Positions 7,104-15,373 are shown, counted from the stretch's first letter. The stretch: 27,570 bases of DNA from Clostridia bacterium (GCA_017481065.1 JAFUPT010000110.1:1-27570); one strand, 5' to 3'. Numbers and translations: made by a program. Notes: a model not told the origin generated them from the sequence alone.

Positions 7104-7655
7104 ATGCAGAATTTCAATGACGAAAAAATCCTTGAAAAAAACATTTCCCGCGAGCGGATGTTTGATGGAATCATCCTGCACATCGATCATGTGACCAACG
7201 AACTGCCCAACGGCAAGCATGCCAAGCGGGAAATCGCGGTGCATGTGGGCGTGTCCGCAGTGCTCCCGGTGGACGGCGAAGGCAATGTATACCTCGTGCG
7301 CCAGTTCCGCGCGCCCATCGACCAGGTGCTGCTGGAGATTCCCGCCGGCAAGCTCGACAGCGTGGATGAGGACCGCCTTCTGGCTGCCAAGCGCGAGCTG
7401 GAGGAGGAGACCGGCCTCAAGGCCGGCAGCTGGCTCCACCTCACCGATACCTTCACCACCCCCGGCTTTTCCAACGAGAAGATTTCCCTCTACCTCGCCC
7501 GGGACCTGGTCTTCGGCGAAAGCCGCCCGGATGAGGATGAATTCCTGAATGTGGTAAAAATTCCCTTCGAGGAGGCCTTCAACATGGTGATGCGGGATGA
7601 GATCCACGACGCCAAGACCCAGGTAGCCCTGTGCATGGCCAAGAACCTGATCTGA
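7104..7655 (+). CDS. Nudix hydrolase, ADP-ribose pyrophosphatase type
   Basis: A 183-residue Nudix hydrolase. Members of this branch (NudF/YqkG-like) split ADP-ribose into AMP and ribose 5-phosphate in the cytoplasm. Seen: the YLVRQFRAPIDQVLLEIPAGK substrate region, the Nudix helix with RELEEETGL at residues 97-105, and TFTTPGFSNEKISLYLA, which is typical of ADP-ribose pyrophosphatases. The Nudix box has one residue more than the usual G-x5-E spacing between Gly82 and the first Glu. The ATG at 7104 has GGGGAGG at 7090-7096. The GNAT gene follows 16 bp downstream on the same strand, so the two probably share a transcript. ADP-ribose specificity is inferred from motifs only. Confidence 0.9.
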   Translation: MQNFNDEKILEKNISRERMFDGIILHIDHVTNELPNGKHAKREIAVHVGVSAVLPVDGEGNVYLVRQFRAPIDQVLLEIPAGKLDSVDEDRLLAAKRELEEETGLKAGSWLHLTDTFTTPGFSNEKISLYLARDLVFGESRPDEDEFLNVVKIPFEEAFNMVMRDEIHDAKTQVALCMAKNLI

Positions 7656-7671
7656 CGGAGGCGCAGTTACC

Positions 7672-8244
7672 ATGGATATGGATTTCGGCTACATGCCGAC
7701 GCTGGAGACGCCCCGCCTGCGCCTGCGACGCCTCACTATGCGGGATGCGCAGGATATCTATGACTACGGCCGCGACCCCGTCGTGGCCCGCCATGTGCTC
7801 TGGGACGCCTATGCAAACATCGCCGAGGCCCGCAGCTACCTGCGCTTCATGCTGCGCAAATACCGCCTGGGCGAGCCCGCCAGCTGGGGCATTGAATGGA
7901 AGGCCAGCGGAAAAATCATCGGCACCATTGGCTTTATGTGGATCCAGCGGGACAACGCCGCCGCCGAGGCCGGCTATTCCCTATCCCGGGCCTACTGGAA
8001 CCGGGGCATCATGACCGAGGCCCTCTCCGCGCTGATCGAATACGGCTTCTGCACCCTGAACCTCAACCGCATTGAGGCCCAGCATGAGACCGATAACCCC
8101 GCTTCCGGCGCAGTGATGCGCAAGTGCGGCATGCTCCACGAGGGCACCCTCCGCCAGCGCATGCTCAACAAGGGGAAATTCGTGGATGTGGAGCTCTACG
8201 CCATATTGCGCAAGGATTTTATGCACCTGCTGGGGAGAAATTGA
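7672..8244 (+). CDS. GNAT acetyltransferase, RimJ/RimL type
   Basis: A 190-residue GNAT-fold N-acetyltransferase of the RimJ/RimL class, which moves acetyl from acetyl-CoA to N-termini of ribosomal proteins or to small amines. Seen: N-terminal LETPRLRLRRLTMRDAQDI, a strand GKIIGTIGFMWI, the acetyl-CoA-binding loop around YWNRGIMTEALSALIEYGF, and the class-typical NLNRIEAQHETDNPASGAVM with KCGMLHEGTLRQ. The length is normal. A GGAGG site lies 11 bases before the ATG. It is the second gene after the Nudix hydrolase. The substrate cannot be told from sequence. A dense hairpin island follows the stop codon. Confidence 0.9.
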   Translation: MDMDFGYMPTLETPRLRLRRLTMRDAQDIYDYGRDPVVARHVLWDAYANIAEARSYLRFMLRKYRLGEPASWGIEWKASGKIIGTIGFMWIQRDNAAAEAGYSLSRAYWNRGIMTEALSALIEYGFCTLNLNRIEAQHETDNPASGAVMRKCGMLHEGTLRQRMLNKGKFVDVELYAILRKDFMHLLGRN

Positions 8245-8253
8245 GGGATGACG

Positions 8254-8653
8254 CTTAAGGGACTCCGTCCCTTAAGAATCCCTGCCAGGGGAAATGATTT
8301 CCCCTGGACCCCTCTGCAAAGGCAAATCGCGCCTTCGGCGGCGCGATTCGCAGAATAATTCAATTCAAAAGGCACGCAATGCGTGCCTTTTTTGTACCGG
8401 GTCAAGGGATGGCCCGCCCCTTGCAGGTTTCCAAAGGGCAGAGCCCTCTCGGTATCCCCGCCAGCGACGCTGCGCATCACAGAAAAAATTATGAATCCAG
8501 TCCGGCAGGAATGGGCTGGATTCATATATTATATTTCCAAATTCAAAAGGCACGCAATGCGTGCCTTTTTCTGAGGGTTCCAAGGGGACTCATTCCCCTT
8601 GGCGGGGTCTGGGGCAGCGCCCCAACAGGGTTCCAAGGGACAGCGTCCCTTGG
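8254..8653. repeat. Hairpin island A (palindrome cluster) between convergent genes
   Basis: This fills the 412-bp gap between the GNAT gene and the MurF-like gene. In order it holds: CTTAAGGGAC/GTCCCTTAAG (8254-8276), CCAGGGGAAAT/ATTTCCCCTGG (8285-8307), AATCGCGCC/GGCGCGATT (8325-8348) inside an outer TCTGC...GCAGA, AAAAGGCACGCA/TGCGTGCCTTTT (8367-8391), two degenerate copies near 8403-8452, ATGAATCCAG/CTGGATTCAT (8491-8524), the AAAAGGCACGCA palindrome again (8545-8569), CCAAGGGGA/TCCCCTTGG (8580-8602), TGGGGC/GCCCCA (8610-8624) and CCAAGGGAC/GTCCCTTGG (8633-8653). Read on the minus strand, its right half matches island D. No credible coding sequence. The AAAAGGC palindromes followed by T-runs could terminate both flanking genes. 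Confidence 0.85.
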
Positions 8654-8656
8654 TCG

Positions 8657-10246
8657 TCACTCCTCCGGATAAACGCCTTCGTAGAGCACCGTGTCTCCCG
8701 GTCCGGCAATTTCTCGGATGATGGCCGCAGCATCGCTGCCCTCGCGCACCATGCGCACCGAAGACTTGGGAAATTTCGCGCTCATCAGGCCATCCATAAT
8801 CTCCCGGGTCGCCTCGGGATCGATCAGGATCACATAATCCGCGCAGCCGCAGATCTGGATACCAAAGGCGTAATTCTTGTTTGCCGGGCCCTTTTCCGGC
8901 TCGATGAGCCCGGAAGTGACCAGTATCCGCCGCCCGGGGAACTCCGCCAGCACCCGCAGCGCCTCCAGCGCGGCCTCCGGCAGCTGGTTTTCAGAATCAT
9001 CGATCACATTCACCTCGCCGGGAACCAGCTGCAGGTGGTGCTTCACGGGCTTCAATTTCTCTGCGCCCCGCGCAATCTCCTCCATGCTCATGCCCAGCCT
9101 GCGGGCCACAGCGGCACACAGGGCGAGGTTGCGCACATTGTAGCTGCCCAGCAGGGGAATCTGCATCCATGCGTGGCTGCCATCGGCGCAGGTCAGCTCC
9201 AAACGGGTGCCGCGCACGCCGGTCTGTATGTTCCCGGCGCACACATGGAAGCCCTTATCGGGACCGATGCCCGTGCGGAATTTGTTCTCCCGCTTGCACA
9301 TGTGGTAGAGCCGGTCGCCGAAGCCCGCGTCGGAGCCGAAGAAGGCGTCGCCGTCGTCCGGCAGGGCCTGGATCAGCTCATACTTGGTCTGGGCCGCCTG
9401 CTCGAGGGAGCCAAAGGTATCCAGGTGCGCGTCTCCCACACAGGTCAGCACGCCGTACTGCGGCGCAACCAGCTTGGCAATTTCCTTGATTTCGCCCTTC
9501 TTCTGCGCGCCCATCTCCGCAATGAACACCTGATGCCCGGATTTCAGCTGCTCGTTCACCACCCGGCTCACGCCCATGGCAGTGGAAAAGCTGGGCGGCG
9601 TGGCGAGCACCCGGTATTTTTCGGAGAGGATGGTCTTGAGCATCAGCTTCACATCCGTCTTGCCGAAGCTGCCGGTGATGCCGATGCGGATCAGCCCCTT
9701 GTGCGCGGCCAGCTTCTGCCGGGCAGAATTGTAGAAACCCGCATTGATGCGGTTCTCCAGCGGCTGCATGATGCGCGCAGCCAGCGCCACCATGTAATCC
9801 GCTGCGGCGAAAATGAAATAGGGCGATAGCTTCAGCAGCGACAGCAACAGCGCGCCCGTGAGATTCAATATGCACAGCATCACCAGCAGGCGGCAGATGC
9901 GCCGGGTGACGCCGAAGGGCCTTTTCATCGGTATTGCCCGCCGGGAGAAAAACAGCACCACTGCGGCAAGCGCGAACAGCGCCAGCGAAAGCCAGCTACA
10001 CAGCGGCGTGCGCACGGCTTCCTTCTGGATCACCAGAGACATCAGCACCGGCAGATACCAGCTCACCAGCGCCGCAACAGCGGCAATCAGCGCATCCGGC
10101 AGCAGCAGCCTGTCCGGGTGCTTTTTCAGCGTCTTGCGCAGATCGGCGATCTGGTAGCGCTGCAGCTGCAGATAATGCATGGAAAACACGCCTGCCAACG
10201 CGCAGCAGGCGGTGATCACCAGCAAGCGAATTACCGAATAAAGCAT
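8657..10246 (-). CDS. Membrane-anchored MurF-like Mur ligase
   Basis: A 529-residue protein. Residues 1-160 contain four or five membrane segments (about 4-27, 47-73, 83-101, 117-140, 142-158). Residues 185-529 form a Mur-ligase body: P-loop GITGSFGKTDVK (189-200), PPSFSTAMGVSRVV, AEMGAQKKGEI (243-253), CVGDAHLDTFGS and LLGSYNVRNLALCAAVA, all in the MurF order. MurF adds D-Ala-D-Ala to UDP-MurNAc-tripeptide, but here the usual N-terminal UDP-substrate domain is missing and a membrane domain stands in its place. The true substrate may therefore be different, perhaps lipid-linked. The ATG follows the rimI TAA with no gap, so the two are coupled. It is the last gene of the tsaE-tsaB-rimI operon. 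Confidence 0.85.
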   Translation of the reverse strand: MLYSVIRLLVITACCALAGVFSMHYLQLQRYQIADLRKTLKKHPDRLLLPDALIAAVAALVSWYLPVLMSLVIQKEAVRTPLCSWLSLALFALAAVVLFFSRRAIPMKRPFGVTRRICRLLVMLCILNLTGALLLSLLKLSPYFIFAAADYMVALAARIMQPLENRINAGFYNSARQKLAAHKGLIRIGITGSFGKTDVKLMLKTILSEKYRVLATPPSFSTAMGVSRVVNEQLKSGHQVFIAEMGAQKKGEIKEIAKLVAPQYGVLTCVGDAHLDTFGSLEQAAQTKYELIQALPDDGDAFFGSDAGFGDRLYHMCKRENKFRTGIGPDKGFHVCAGNIQTGVRGTRLELTCADGSHAWMQIPLLGSYNVRNLALCAAVARRLGMSMEEIARGAEKLKPVKHHLQLVPGEVNVIDDSENQLPEAALEALRVLAEFPGRRILVTSGLIEPEKGPANKNYAFGIQICGCADYVILIDPEATREIMDGLMSAKFPKSSVRMVREGSDAAAIIREIAGPGDTVLYEGVYPEE

Positions 10247-10741
10247 TTATTCTTCCTCAACTACCAGCATCGGGTCGTTCTCCGGGTGCGCCTCCGGCAT
10301 GTGCTCCAGGAACATGATCAGCGCATCCTCACTGTTCTCATAGTAGCGTTTGCGATAGCCCACATCAATGAAGCCCAGCTTGTGGTAGAGATTCTGCGCC
10401 GCTTCGTTGCTGCGGCGCACTTCCAGCGTCATCACGCTCATGCCGCTGTCCGCCGCCAGCTGGATCATTGCCCGGGTCACCATCTCGCCATAGCCCATGC
10501 CCCGGCGATCGGGATGCACGGCAATATTGGTGATGTGACCCTCGTCCAGTATGAACCATACGCCCGCATAGGCGATGGCCCGGCCGTCCTCGCGCACCAC
10601 AATGTAGCGCGCGCACTCGTTCTCCTCCACCTCGTGCCAGAAGGATTCCTTCGACCACGGGGTCTTGAAGCAGGCAGTTTCGATCTCATGCACCGCGTCG
10701 ACGTCCGCCGCAGTCATCAGTCCCACAGTAATTTCAGCCAT
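10247..10741 (-). CDS. rimI: Ribosomal-protein-S18-alanine N-acetyltransferase
   Basis: A 164-residue GNAT protein of the RimI family, which acetylates the N-terminal Ala of S18 and related substrates using acetyl-CoA. Seen: MTAADVDAVHEIETACFKTPWS at the start, the ITNIAVHPDRRGMGYGEMV acetyl-CoA loop, and the family motif LEVRRSNEAAQNLYHKLGF with YYENSEDALIM. The length is slightly above normal because of an acidic tail. The upstream neighbours on the same strand are tsaB and tsaE, the common Bacillota arrangement, although here hairpin island B (about 240 bp) lies between tsaB and rimI. The gene abuts the MurF-like gene. The assignment is supported by both motifs and context. Confidence 0.92.
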   Translation of the reverse strand: MAEITVGLMTAADVDAVHEIETACFKTPWSKESFWHEVEENECARYIVVREDGRAIAYAGVWFILDEGHITNIAVHPDRRGMGYGEMVTRAMIQLAADSGMSVMTLEVRRSNEAAQNLYHKLGFIDVGYRKRYYENSEDALIMFLEHMPEAHPENDPMLVVEEE

Positions 10742-10776
10742 AGTTGCGATTTCCTTTTCTTCTTTCAGGGAATCCG

Positions 10777-10971
10777 CTGGGGCTCCGCCCCAGACCCCAG
10801 CAGGGACTCTGTCCCTGCACCCTGCCAGGGGAAATGATTTCCCCTAGACCCCTCTGTAAGCAACGCTGCGCGTTGCAAAAATATATCCAGCGACGCGCAG
10901 CGTCGCTTACAGGGGTTTCCAAAGGGAATCATTCCCTTTGGTCAGGGGGGCTGGGGGCTCACAGCCCCCAG
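10777..10971. repeat. Hairpin island B, between tsaB and rimI
   Basis: Consecutive palindromes: CTGGGGC/GCCCCAG (10777-10793), GCAGGGAC/GTCCCTGC (10800-10818), CCAGGGGAAAT/ATTTCCCCTaG (10825-10847), a composite with outer CTGTAAG/CTTACAG (10854-10912) enclosing GCAACGC/GCGTTGC (10860-10876) and GCGACGC/GCGTCGC (10890-10906), then CCAAAGGGAAT/ATTCCCTTTGG (10919-10941) and CTGGGGGCT/AGCCCCCAG (10951-10971). Read on the minus strand it aligns with island C, with 37 identical bases followed by hairpins whose arms changed together. It lies within an operon, so it may reduce or process transcription between tsaB and rimI. Confidence 0.88.
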
Positions 10972-10978
10972 GCAAACC

Positions 10979-11680
10979 CTAAGCGTTCTCCTTCTTCAGC
11001 CGCGCATTGCGCTCGCGCTCCGCCTGGGGCACGCGCAGGTAAATGGGCGTGAGCAAGTGCGCCTCCATCCATTCGTCCTGCCGGGCCTCTGCGAGAATAC
11101 AAGCAACATCGGCGCGCAAGTCCCGCATGTTTGCAGGCGCGATCACGGCATCCGGCAGGATTTCCCGGATCTTCCCGGCATGCACCCGCAGGCCGTCGCC
11201 GAGGAACACCAGCCGCCGATCCTTCGGCAGCTTATCCAGGAATGCGGACAGCTCAATGGCGTTGTCCTCGAGCACGCGCTCAGGCAGGCCGTTCTTCATA
11301 TCAAATGCCGCGCAGTACACCTGTCCGCGCCTCGCATCGAGGATGGGGCAGGCAATGCCGTCAAAACCCTGATAGTTCATGGCTAGAACCTCCAGCGCAT
11401 CCAGGCGGGCGCACATCTTGTTCCACGCATGGGCCAGGCCCTTCGCCGCGCACACGCCGATACGCACGCCGGTGAAGGAGCCGGGACCCGCCACCACAGC
11501 AAAGCAATCCACATCCGCACAGGAAAGACCGGCGGCGTGCAGCGCATCATCAAGGGCGGGCATGATGGTCTCCGAATGGGTCAGCCCCTGGTTCATGGCG
11601 ATCAGGTGGGCGATTCCGCCATCCTTCATCACCGCGGCGCTCGCCAGCGGCCCGGAGGTATCGATGGCTGCGATATTCAT
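10979..11680 (-). CDS. tsaB: tRNA t6A37 biosynthesis protein TsaB
   Basis: A 233-residue TsaB, the inactive ASKHA-fold partner of TsaD in the complex that makes threonylcarbamoyladenosine at position 37 of ANN-decoding tRNAs. Seen: MNIAAIDTSGPLASAAVM at the start, TIMPALDDAL, and the family motif VVAGPGSFTGVRIGVCAAKG at about residues 62-82, followed by CPILDARRGQVYCAAF. The length is normal. The ATG at 11680 has GGAGG upstream and shares a 4-bp ATGA overlap with the end of tsaE, so translation is coupled; an in-frame start five codons earlier is not needed. TsaD is not in the window. The 3' end is followed by hairpin island B. Confidence 0.95.
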   Translation of the reverse strand: MNIAAIDTSGPLASAAVMKDGGIAHLIAMNQGLTHSETIMPALDDALHAAGLSCADVDCFAVVAGPGSFTGVRIGVCAAKGLAHAWNKMCARLDALEVLAMNYQGFDGIACPILDARRGQVYCAAFDMKNGLPERVLEDNAIELSAFLDKLPKDRRLVFLGDGLRVHAGKIREILPDAVIAPANMRDLRADVACILAEARQDEWMEAHLLTPIYLRVPQAERERNARLKKENA

Positions 11681-12141
11681 AAATCCTTCCTCCATTCCGC
11701 AAGGGCTTCCGGGGCAAACCCGGCCACGCCATAATTCTCAATAAAAATGCTGCGCTCATCCATCGAACTGCCGCGCTCGATGCTTACCTCCAGCGCCGGC
11801 TCCGGCTCGATATCCGCCATTTCCGGCCATTCCACGATGGCCACGCCGTCACCGCCGATGAATTCATCGAGGCCTGCGGCGTAGAATTCGTCCGGATCGT
11901 TCAGGCGGTAAAGATCGAAGTGGTAGAATTTATGCCTGCCCTCGTAGGGAATCAGCAGCGTAAAGGTGGGGCTGGGCATCGCGCCCTGCACGCCCATTCC
12001 CCGGGCTACACCCCGGGCAAACACCGATTTACCCGCGCCAAGATCGCCGTGGAGCAGCACGGTATCCCCCGGCTGCAGCATCCCGGCGAGCCTTCCCGCG
12101 AAGGCAAGCGTATCTTTTTCAGAAGTCGTTACAAATTTCAT
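11677..12141 (-). CDS. tsaE: tRNA t6A37 biosynthesis ATPase TsaE
   Basis: A 154-residue TsaE, the ATPase that drives turnover of the TsaBD complex in t6A synthesis. Seen: Walker A HGDLGAGKSVFARGVARG (residues 31-48), SPTFTLLIPYEG, FYHFDLYRLNDPDEFYAAGLDE and the VAIVEWPE motif, all diagnostic. The length is normal. It is first in the visible operon and its TGA overlaps the tsaB ATG. The stretch upstream of its start consists of hairpin island C, with a GAGGA just before the ATG; a promoter was not obvious there, so transcription may begin within or beyond the island. Confidence 0.96.
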   Translation of the reverse strand: MKFVTTSEKDTLAFAGRLAGMLQPGDTVLLHGDLGAGKSVFARGVARGMGVQGAMPSPTFTLLIPYEGRHKFYHFDLYRLNDPDEFYAAGLDEFIGGDGVAIVEWPEMADIEPEPALEVSIERGSSMDERSIFIENYGVAGFAPEALAEWRKDL

Positions 12142-12171
12142 GGCAATTCCTCAGGAGGAGCCGGGGAAACG

Positions 12172-12364
12172 CTGGGGCGCTGCCCCAGGCCCCGCCAAAG
12201 GGAATGATTCCCTTTGGAAACCCCTGTAAGCACTGCTGCGCAGTGCTGATCAATATTTTTACGACGCGCAGCGTCGTTTCTGAGGGGGCCAGGGGGGATC
12301 ATCCCCCTTGGCGGATTCTTAAGGCAGAGCCTTAAGCAGGAGTCCAAAGGACAGCATCCTCTGG
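12172..12364. repeat. Hairpin island C, between galK and tsaE
   Basis: In order: CTGGGGC/GCCCCAG (12172-12188), CCAAAGGGAAT/ATTCCCTTTGG (12195-12217), AGCACTGC/GCAGTGCT (12229-12247), ACGACGC/GCGTCGT (12261-12277), CCAGGGGGGAT/ATCCCCCTTGG (12289-12311, one wobble), CTTAAGGC/GCCTTAAG (12318-12336), and a degenerate CCAAAGGAC copy (12344-12364). It has the plus orientation, opposite to island B. Its core matches island B in order and partly base for base, with covarying stems. It separates galK (stop at 12392) from tsaE. Confidence 0.88.
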
Positions 12365-12391
12365 CAACCCCCCAGCGCAATTTCCCCCGTC

Positions 12392-13639
12392 TTACTTAAT
12401 GCAAACCACGCCCTCGGGACGGATGCTCAGCACGGTGGTGGCGTTCTCGCCGAATACGGCGTTCATGGCGGAGGAATACTTCTCCACCAGGTCATGGGGC
12501 ACAAATGCCAGAATGGTTCCCGCAAATCCGCCGCCATGGATGCGCCATGCGCCGCGGCCCTTGAGCATGCGGCGGCTCATTTCGAGGGCGAGGGGCATCT
12601 CCTGGTTGGAGCTTGCCTCCACATGCAGGTTCTGCAAGAGCTTCCAGCTGCTCTCGCCGGAGCCGATCACGGCTTCAAAGAATGCGGAAAGATCATCGTT
12701 CTTGAGGGCATTTGCAGCGTCCACAGCGCGGCGGGTTTCATCCACGAAGTGGAAGGCGCGCAGGATGGCGCGGTCGGAAACCTTGTTCTTGAGCATGGGC
12801 AGGGCGGCCTCGAGCTGCTCGGGAGTGATCTTCTCCAGCAGCTTTTCGCCCATCAGCGCGGCCACCTGCTTCATCTCCACCGGGATGGAGGCGTAGGCGT
12901 CGGTCAGGTCGCCGTGGTCACCGCCGACGGAAACCACGCATACCGCGTAGCCCTTCACGCCGAAATCATAGTTGATGGCCTCCACATCGGCAATTGCCGG
13001 GCCGAAGTCCATGGCCACGAGGCCGCCGACGGCGCTGGCAGACTGGTCCAGCAGGCCGCTGGGCTTGCCGAAGTACACATTCTCGGCATACTGGGAGATG
13101 CGGGCATTGAGCTTGGCTTCGATGGTCCAGCCGTTGAACAGGGCGTCGAAGGCGGCCACCAGCATCACCTCGAAGGCTGCGGAGGAAGAGAGGCCGCTGC
13201 CCTTGAACACGGTGCTGGTCACCTGCGCATTGAAGCCGCCGGTCACATAACCCAGCTCCTTGAGCTTGGCTGCCACGCCGCGGATCAGGGAAAAGGTGGT
13301 GTTCTTTTCATCCTCGCGTACCGCGAGATCGGAAATATCCACGATGAAGGGCTCGTCGTAGCCCTCGGAATAGAGCTTCACGGTGTCGCTGCCGTTGGCG
13401 GCGATGGCGGCCACGGTATCCAGGTTCACTGCGGCGGCCAGCACGCGGCCGTTCTGGTGGTCGGTATGGTTGCCCACAACCTCAGTGCGGCCCGGCGCGG
13501 AAACGAACATCTCCGGCTCGCAGCCAAAGTGGGCGCGGAAGGCATCCGCCAGCGCGGCGTAGCGCGGCAGCTGGTCCTTGCCGGCGTAGAGTGCGTTCAG
13601 GCGATCGGCATTGCGGGAAAATACTGCATTTACATCCAT
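12392..13639 (-). CDS. galK: Galactokinase
   Basis: A 415-residue GHMP kinase that phosphorylates galactose at C1 with ATP, the first step of the Leloir pathway after mutarotation. Seen: substrate signature APGRTEVVGNHTDHQNG (residues 48-64; the Clostridia variant of the usual GRxNLIGEHTDY), GHMP ATP loop KGSGLSSSAAFEV (146-158), catalytic Asp in GLLDQSASAVGG (Asp199), and the C-terminal GAWRIHGGGFAGTILAF. The ATG at 13639 is preceded by GGAGGG; an upstream in-frame start seven codons earlier is not supported. It is divergent from galT, with back-to-back promoters between them. galE is not in the window. Confidence 0.96.
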   Translation of the reverse strand: MDVNAVFSRNADRLNALYAGKDQLPRYAALADAFRAHFGCEPEMFVSAPGRTEVVGNHTDHQNGRVLAAAVNLDTVAAIAANGSDTVKLYSEGYDEPFIVDISDLAVREDEKNTTFSLIRGVAAKLKELGYVTGGFNAQVTSTVFKGSGLSSSAAFEVMLVAAFDALFNGWTIEAKLNARISQYAENVYFGKPSGLLDQSASAVGGLVAMDFGPAIADVEAINYDFGVKGYAVCVVSVGGDHGDLTDAYASIPVEMKQVAALMGEKLLEKITPEQLEAALPMLKNKVSDRAILRAFHFVDETRRAVDAANALKNDDLSAFFEAVIGSGESSWKLLQNLHVEASSNQEMPLALEMSRRMLKGRGAWRIHGGGFAGTILAFVPHDLVEKYSSAMNAVFGENATTVLSIRPEGVVCIK

Positions 13640-13674
13640 ATATAAATCCCTCCGGAACATATTTTTCTGATTTT

Positions 13675-13703
13675 ATTGTAAACCAATTCCGCAAATTACG
13701 CAA
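13675..13703 (-). promoter_or_regulatory. Promoter of galK
   Basis: On the minus strand TTGCGT, a 17-bp spacer and TACAAT, 35 bp before the galK start. It lies back to back with the galT promoter, with about 30 bp between the two -35 boxes, leaving room for a shared operator. Confidence 0.6.
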
Positions 13704-13733
13704 GAGGAATTCGCGGGAAATCGGAAAACACGC

Positions 13734-13762
13734 TTGACAGAAAATCCCGTATGCCGGATAAT
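13734..13762 (+). promoter_or_regulatory. Promoter of galT
   Basis: A perfect TTGACA (13734-13739), a 17-bp spacer and GATAAT (13757-13762), a strong sigma-A-type promoter 31 bp before the galT ATG. Confidence 0.8.
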
Positions 13763-13793
13763 AATAGCAGTACATTTAGGGAGTTGGGTAAAT

Positions 13794-15329
13794 ATGACGA
13801 CTACAATTACCGAATATCTGCATCACCTGCTGGATTTCGCCGAGGAAAAGCTGCTGATCGAGGCGGAGGACAGGGAATATACCTTCAACCGCCTGCTGGA
13901 AATTGTTCAGCTGGACGGCCCGGAGTGTGAGCGCCCGGAAAAGAAGCTCTGCCCCGAAACCGCCACCTGCATCCTGGAGCCGCTGATGGACCTGTGCGCC
14001 AAAGCCGGCGTATTCCCGGACAGCGGCGAGCAGCGCGATCTCTTTTCCGCCAAGCTCATGGGCGCGCTCACCCCCCATCCCCTCACCGTGCGCGATCGCT
14101 TCCAGAAGCTCTACGATTCCAAGGGCCCGGAGGCCGCCACCCAGTATTTCTATGATGTGTGCCGCTACACGGATTATATCCGCGTGGACCGCATCGCAAA
14201 CAACGTGCGCTTCTTCCGGGATACCCAGTGCGGCGAGCTGGAGATCACCATCAACCTCTCCAAGCCGGAGAAGGATCCCCGTGATATCGCCGCCCAGCGC
14301 AACGCCAAGGCCACCGGCTATCCCAAGTGCATGCTCTGTGTGGAAAACCCCGGCTATGCGGGCCGCCCCGGCTTCCCGGCGCGCCAGAACCACCGCGTGG
14401 TGCCGCTCACCCTTGCGGGAAATCCCTGGTATTTGCAGTATTCCCCCTACGCCTACTACGATGAGCATTGCATCGTGTTCAACCGGGAGCATGTGCCCAT
14501 GAAGATCAGCCACGATAGCTTCGTGCGCCTCTTTGACTTCGTGGAGCAGTTCCCCCACTATTTCCTCGGCTCCAACGCGGACCTGCCCATCGTGGGCGGC
14601 TCCATCCTGAGCCACGACCATTTCCAGGGCGGCGGCTACACCTTCCCCATGGATCGCGCGGGCGTGCGCACGCCCCTGAACGCGCCCTGCGGCGGCGTGG
14701 AGGCATGGGTTTCCGATTGGCCGATGACCTGCATCGTGCTCAAGGGCGAATGCCGGGAGGATGTAATCTCCCTCGCCGACCAGATGCTGGATGCGTGGCG
14801 CGGCTATTCCGACCCGGACTGCGGCATCTTTGCCGAGACCGACGGCACGCCCCACAACACCATCACCCCCGTTGCCCGCATGGAGGACGGCAAGTATAAG
14901 CTCTACCTCGTGCTGCGCAACAACATTACCACCGTTGAACATCCCCTCGGCGTGTTCCATCCCCACGCGCAGCTGCACCACATCAAGAAGGAAAACATCG
15001 GCCTGATCGAGGTTATGGGCCTGTTTATCCTGCCGGGCAGGCTGGTGAAGGAGCTGGCCGGACTGGAGAAGTACCTGACCGGCGAAACCGCCCTCTCCTG
15101 CGCCCCCGAAGCGGATTCCCCGCTTGAGAAGCACTATGCATGGGTGCAGGAAATTGCCTCCAAGACCGGCACTTCCCTCAGCTCCGAGGAGGCCGCCGAA
15201 GCCCTTCGCGATGGCCTCGCCGCCAAGTGCGCGCTGGTATTGAAGGATGCGGGCGTATACAAGCAGACCCCCGAAGGCGACGCCGGCCTGCTGCGCTTCC
15301 TGGAAAGCATCGGCTATTCCAAGAAATAA
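13794..15329 (+). CDS. galT: UDP-glucose--hexose-1-phosphate uridylyltransferase, family 2
   Basis: A 511-residue family-2 GalT, the Firmicute type, which swaps UMP between UDP-glucose and galactose 1-phosphate. Seen: a helical N-terminal part, CMLCVENPGYAGRPGFPARQNHRVVPL, YDEHCIVFNREH, and the catalytic-region motif GGSILSHDHFQGG (residues 268-280), followed by a C-terminal domain with LVLRNNITT and GVFHPHAQLHHIKKENIGLIEVMG. The length is as expected for this family. The ATG at 13794 has AGGGAG upstream and follows the galT promoter; an in-frame TTG at 13734 coincides with the -35 box and is rejected. A bidirectional terminator follows. It works with galK, divergently transcribed. Confidence 0.96.
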   Translation: MTTTITEYLHHLLDFAEEKLLIEAEDREYTFNRLLEIVQLDGPECERPEKKLCPETATCILEPLMDLCAKAGVFPDSGEQRDLFSAKLMGALTPHPLTVRDRFQKLYDSKGPEAATQYFYDVCRYTDYIRVDRIANNVRFFRDTQCGELEITINLSKPEKDPRDIAAQRNAKATGYPKCMLCVENPGYAGRPGFPARQNHRVVPLTLAGNPWYLQYSPYAYYDEHCIVFNREHVPMKISHDSFVRLFDFVEQFPHYFLGSNADLPIVGGSILSHDHFQGGGYTFPMDRAGVRTPLNAPCGGVEAWVSDWPMTCIVLKGECREDVISLADQMLDAWRGYSDPDCGIFAETDGTPHNTITPVARMEDGKYKLYLVLRNNITTVEHPLGVFHPHAQLHHIKKENIGLIEVMGLFILPGRLVKELAGLEKYLTGETALSCAPEADSPLEKHYAWVQEIASKTGTSLSSEEAAEALRDGLAAKCALVLKDAGVYKQTPEGDAGLLRFLESIGYSKK

Positions 15330-15343
15330 TTCAAAGCAAAACG

Positions 15344-15373
15344 AAACCCCGACTCTTGATTGAGTCGGGGTTT
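15344..15373. terminator. Bidirectional terminator between galT and the Cys-repeat gene
   Basis: AAACCCCGACTC, a six-base loop and GAGTCGGGGTTT form a perfect 12-bp stem with T-runs on both strands. It serves the convergent ends of galT and the gene at 15383-18454. Confidence 0.92.

Noticed and set aside
8294..8672. Several short frames within hairpin island A (and likewise in islands B-D)
   Set aside because: They translate palindromes, give repeated nonsense peptides such as GLGQRPN and have no ribosome sites.
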